From NCBI GenBank assembly GCA_009776565.1, contig WRNQ01000075.1:1-8001 (forward strand): a DNA stretch of 8,001 nt, given 5' to 3'. Positions 7,456-8,001 of the stretch are shown piece by piece (within the stretch, counting starts at the first letter, position 1; each line of letters begins with the position of its first letter). Both the position numbers and the translations under genes were made by a program. A model generated the notes under the pieces. It had not been told where the DNA came from, made no database searches, and saw only the letters and a list, made by a program, of their open reading frames with translations. This stretch comes from Synergistaceae bacterium. GTDB taxonomy: Bacteria > Synergistota > Synergistia > Synergistales > Aminobacteriaceae.

Positions 7456-7574
7456 CAATCGGTAATTGATAACTGGAAACTGACAATTGATTGCTGGCAA
7501 ATGGCAATTGGCAAATAACAAATAGCAACTAACAATTGGCAAATAACAATTGACAAATGGCTATTGGCAAGTAG
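7456..7574. repeat. Heptad tandem array, right copy (17 units)
   Basis: Seventeen consecutive 7-bp units keep register from 7456 to 7574. The common forms are CAATTGG, CAAATAA, CAATTGA and CAAATGG. The array lies between the candidate promoter and the ribosome binding site, so it would be transcribed as the 5' leader of the large gene. It encodes nothing evident. Confidence 0.8.
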
Positions 7575-7643
7575 GCGCTACCCATTATTCTAACATCTTT
7601 GATTAAAATTGCAACAAGTATTTCGCGAAAATTGTAACTATTA
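7575..7643. repeat. 69-bp conserved core of intergenic element, right copy
   Basis: This is the direct-repeat partner of 197-265, about 7.4 kb away in the same orientation. The best-conserved bases include the candidate -10 and -35 boxes. A matching tail (GAATTG, ACATTC, TGCC) follows at 7703-7736 after a variable tandem stretch, so the whole element spans roughly 7456-7736. Confidence 0.8.
7587..7614 (-). promoter_or_regulatory. Candidate SigA-type promoter of the GH36-like gene
   Basis: On the minus strand, TTGCAA (7614-7609) is followed after 16 bases by TAGAAT (7592-7587), close to the TTGACA/TATAAT consensus. Transcription would start near 7580, giving a leader of roughly 190 nt that contains the heptad array. 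The same two boxes with the same 16-base spacing are kept in the second copy of the element at 209-236, which strengthens the call. The start site itself is inferred. Confidence 0.5.
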
Positions 7644-7736
7644 GCTATTAGCCAATTAGTCTATTAACATATTACCTATTAACCTTATATTCACTTACAA
7701 CAGAATTGCAACATTCGAGATTACCTGCCAATTTTG

Positions 7737-7800
7737 GTTCAGCGTCTGACGCAGAAACCATTTCGTAATCAAATTTATTGGTTACTGTCCTCTACAGCGT
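7737..7800. other. Spacer with a weak hairpin, no gene seen
   Basis: An imperfect stem pairs TGGTT near 7735 with AACCA near 7757-7761 around GCGT/ACGC. It occupies a place relative to the right element copy similar to that of the 420-466 hairpin relative to the left copy, but the sequence is unrelated and weak. Nothing else is recognisable before the 9-bp array. Confidence 0.25.
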
Positions 7801-7854
7801 TCAATTCATTCAATTCATTCAATTCATTTAATTCATTTAAAATATTCAATTCAT
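7801..7854 (+). repeat. 9-bp tandem repeat, six units
   Basis: Six 9-bp units run from 7801 to 7854. Four are exactly TCAATTCAT (7801, 7810, 7819, 7846) and two are variants (7828, 7837). The period is a multiple of three. In the frame of the coding-like stretch to the right it reads as repeated Gln-Phe-Ile, broken by two TAA stops in the variant units. Confidence 0.93.
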
Positions 7855-8001
7855 AGCAAATACTGATGTGCTAAGCCTTACTCCGGGTGTTGACTACATA
7901 TTGGAGTTTGATTATTGGGCTGATACGAACGGCAACGGTTTCCATGTTGATTTGGTTACGCCCGATTGGAATTATGTATTCGCCGGACACAAGCAAGGCA
8001 C
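7841..8001 (+). CDS. Partial coding-like stretch, beta-sandwich/carbohydrate-binding-like fragment, 5' end defective
   Basis: The frame is open from 7841 to the window edge (53 codons) after a TAA at 7838-7840. The translation looks like real protein: LSLTPGVDYILEFDYWADT, then GNGFHVDLVTPDWNYVF, a pattern common in extracellular carbohydrate-binding or other beta-sandwich modules (Leu-Thr-Pro-Gly turn, aromatic strands, Asp/Asn turns). There is no ATG in frame. The only conventional candidates are GTG at 7868 and TTG at 7889; neither has a ribosome binding site or leads into a signal peptide. It may be a 5'-truncated pseudogene abutting the 9-bp array, or a gene with a hidden start. The module assignment is by general resemblance only. 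Confidence 0.4.

Noticed and set aside
7453..7458. TTGGTC on the minus strand as a -35 box nearer the start codon
   Set aside because: No -10-like hexamer lies 16-18 bases downstream, and the site is not part of the conserved core.
1119..7518. Many open frames of 60-167 codons on both strands across the large gene
   Set aside because: They are out-of-frame or antisense shadows of the 2203-codon gene. Several occur at matching places in both units because the DNA is duplicated. None has convincing start signals or protein-like composition.
148..7736. The gene plus flanking direct repeats as a transposon or integrated element
   Set aside because: No transposase, integrase, terminal inverted repeats or target-site duplication are visible. 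The flanks look like regulatory/repeat elements rather than element ends.

Overview
The window looks like chromosome from a Gram-positive, probably clostridial (Bacillota) bacterium. The evidence is one very large secreted protein with a Sec signal peptide, a Listeria-Bacteroides (InlB/Flg_new) repeat and C-terminal S-layer homology (SLH) motifs, plus a purine-rich ribosome binding site. Base composition is moderate. Genus cannot be read from this sequence.

Layout. Positions 1-779 hold no convincing gene. They contain a set of nested hairpins (67-107), a composite repeat element (148-396), a strand-polarised hairpin that is the likely terminator of the minus-strand gene (420-466), and a degenerate 14/15-bp tandem array (542-730). 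Positions 780-7391 are a single minus-strand gene of 2203 codons. Positions 7392-7800 are its leader and upstream region, carrying a second copy of the composite element, with a 7-bp repeat array and a conserved SigA-like promoter reading toward the gene. Positions 7801-7854 are a 9-bp tandem array. It runs directly, and in frame, into a plus-strand coding-like stretch (7841-8001) that has no proper start and continues past the right edge.

The protein reads, from the N terminus: signal peptide; acidic spacer with three identical 7-residue repeats; two tandem complete GH36-like (clan GH-D, alpha-galactosidase/raffinose-synthase-like) glycosidase units about 881 residues apart, both with the expected catalytic aspartates; InlB-type repeat; Pro/Glu-rich linker; three SLH motifs. 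The inferred role is a cell-surface enzyme tethered to the wall by SLH motifs and acting on alpha-galactoside-type sugars. The substrate is inferred from family only.

The most unusual features are the double catalytic unit and the intergenic architecture. A composite element (heptad array, 69-bp conserved core holding a promoter, second tandem array, conserved tail) occurs on both sides of the gene in the same orientation.
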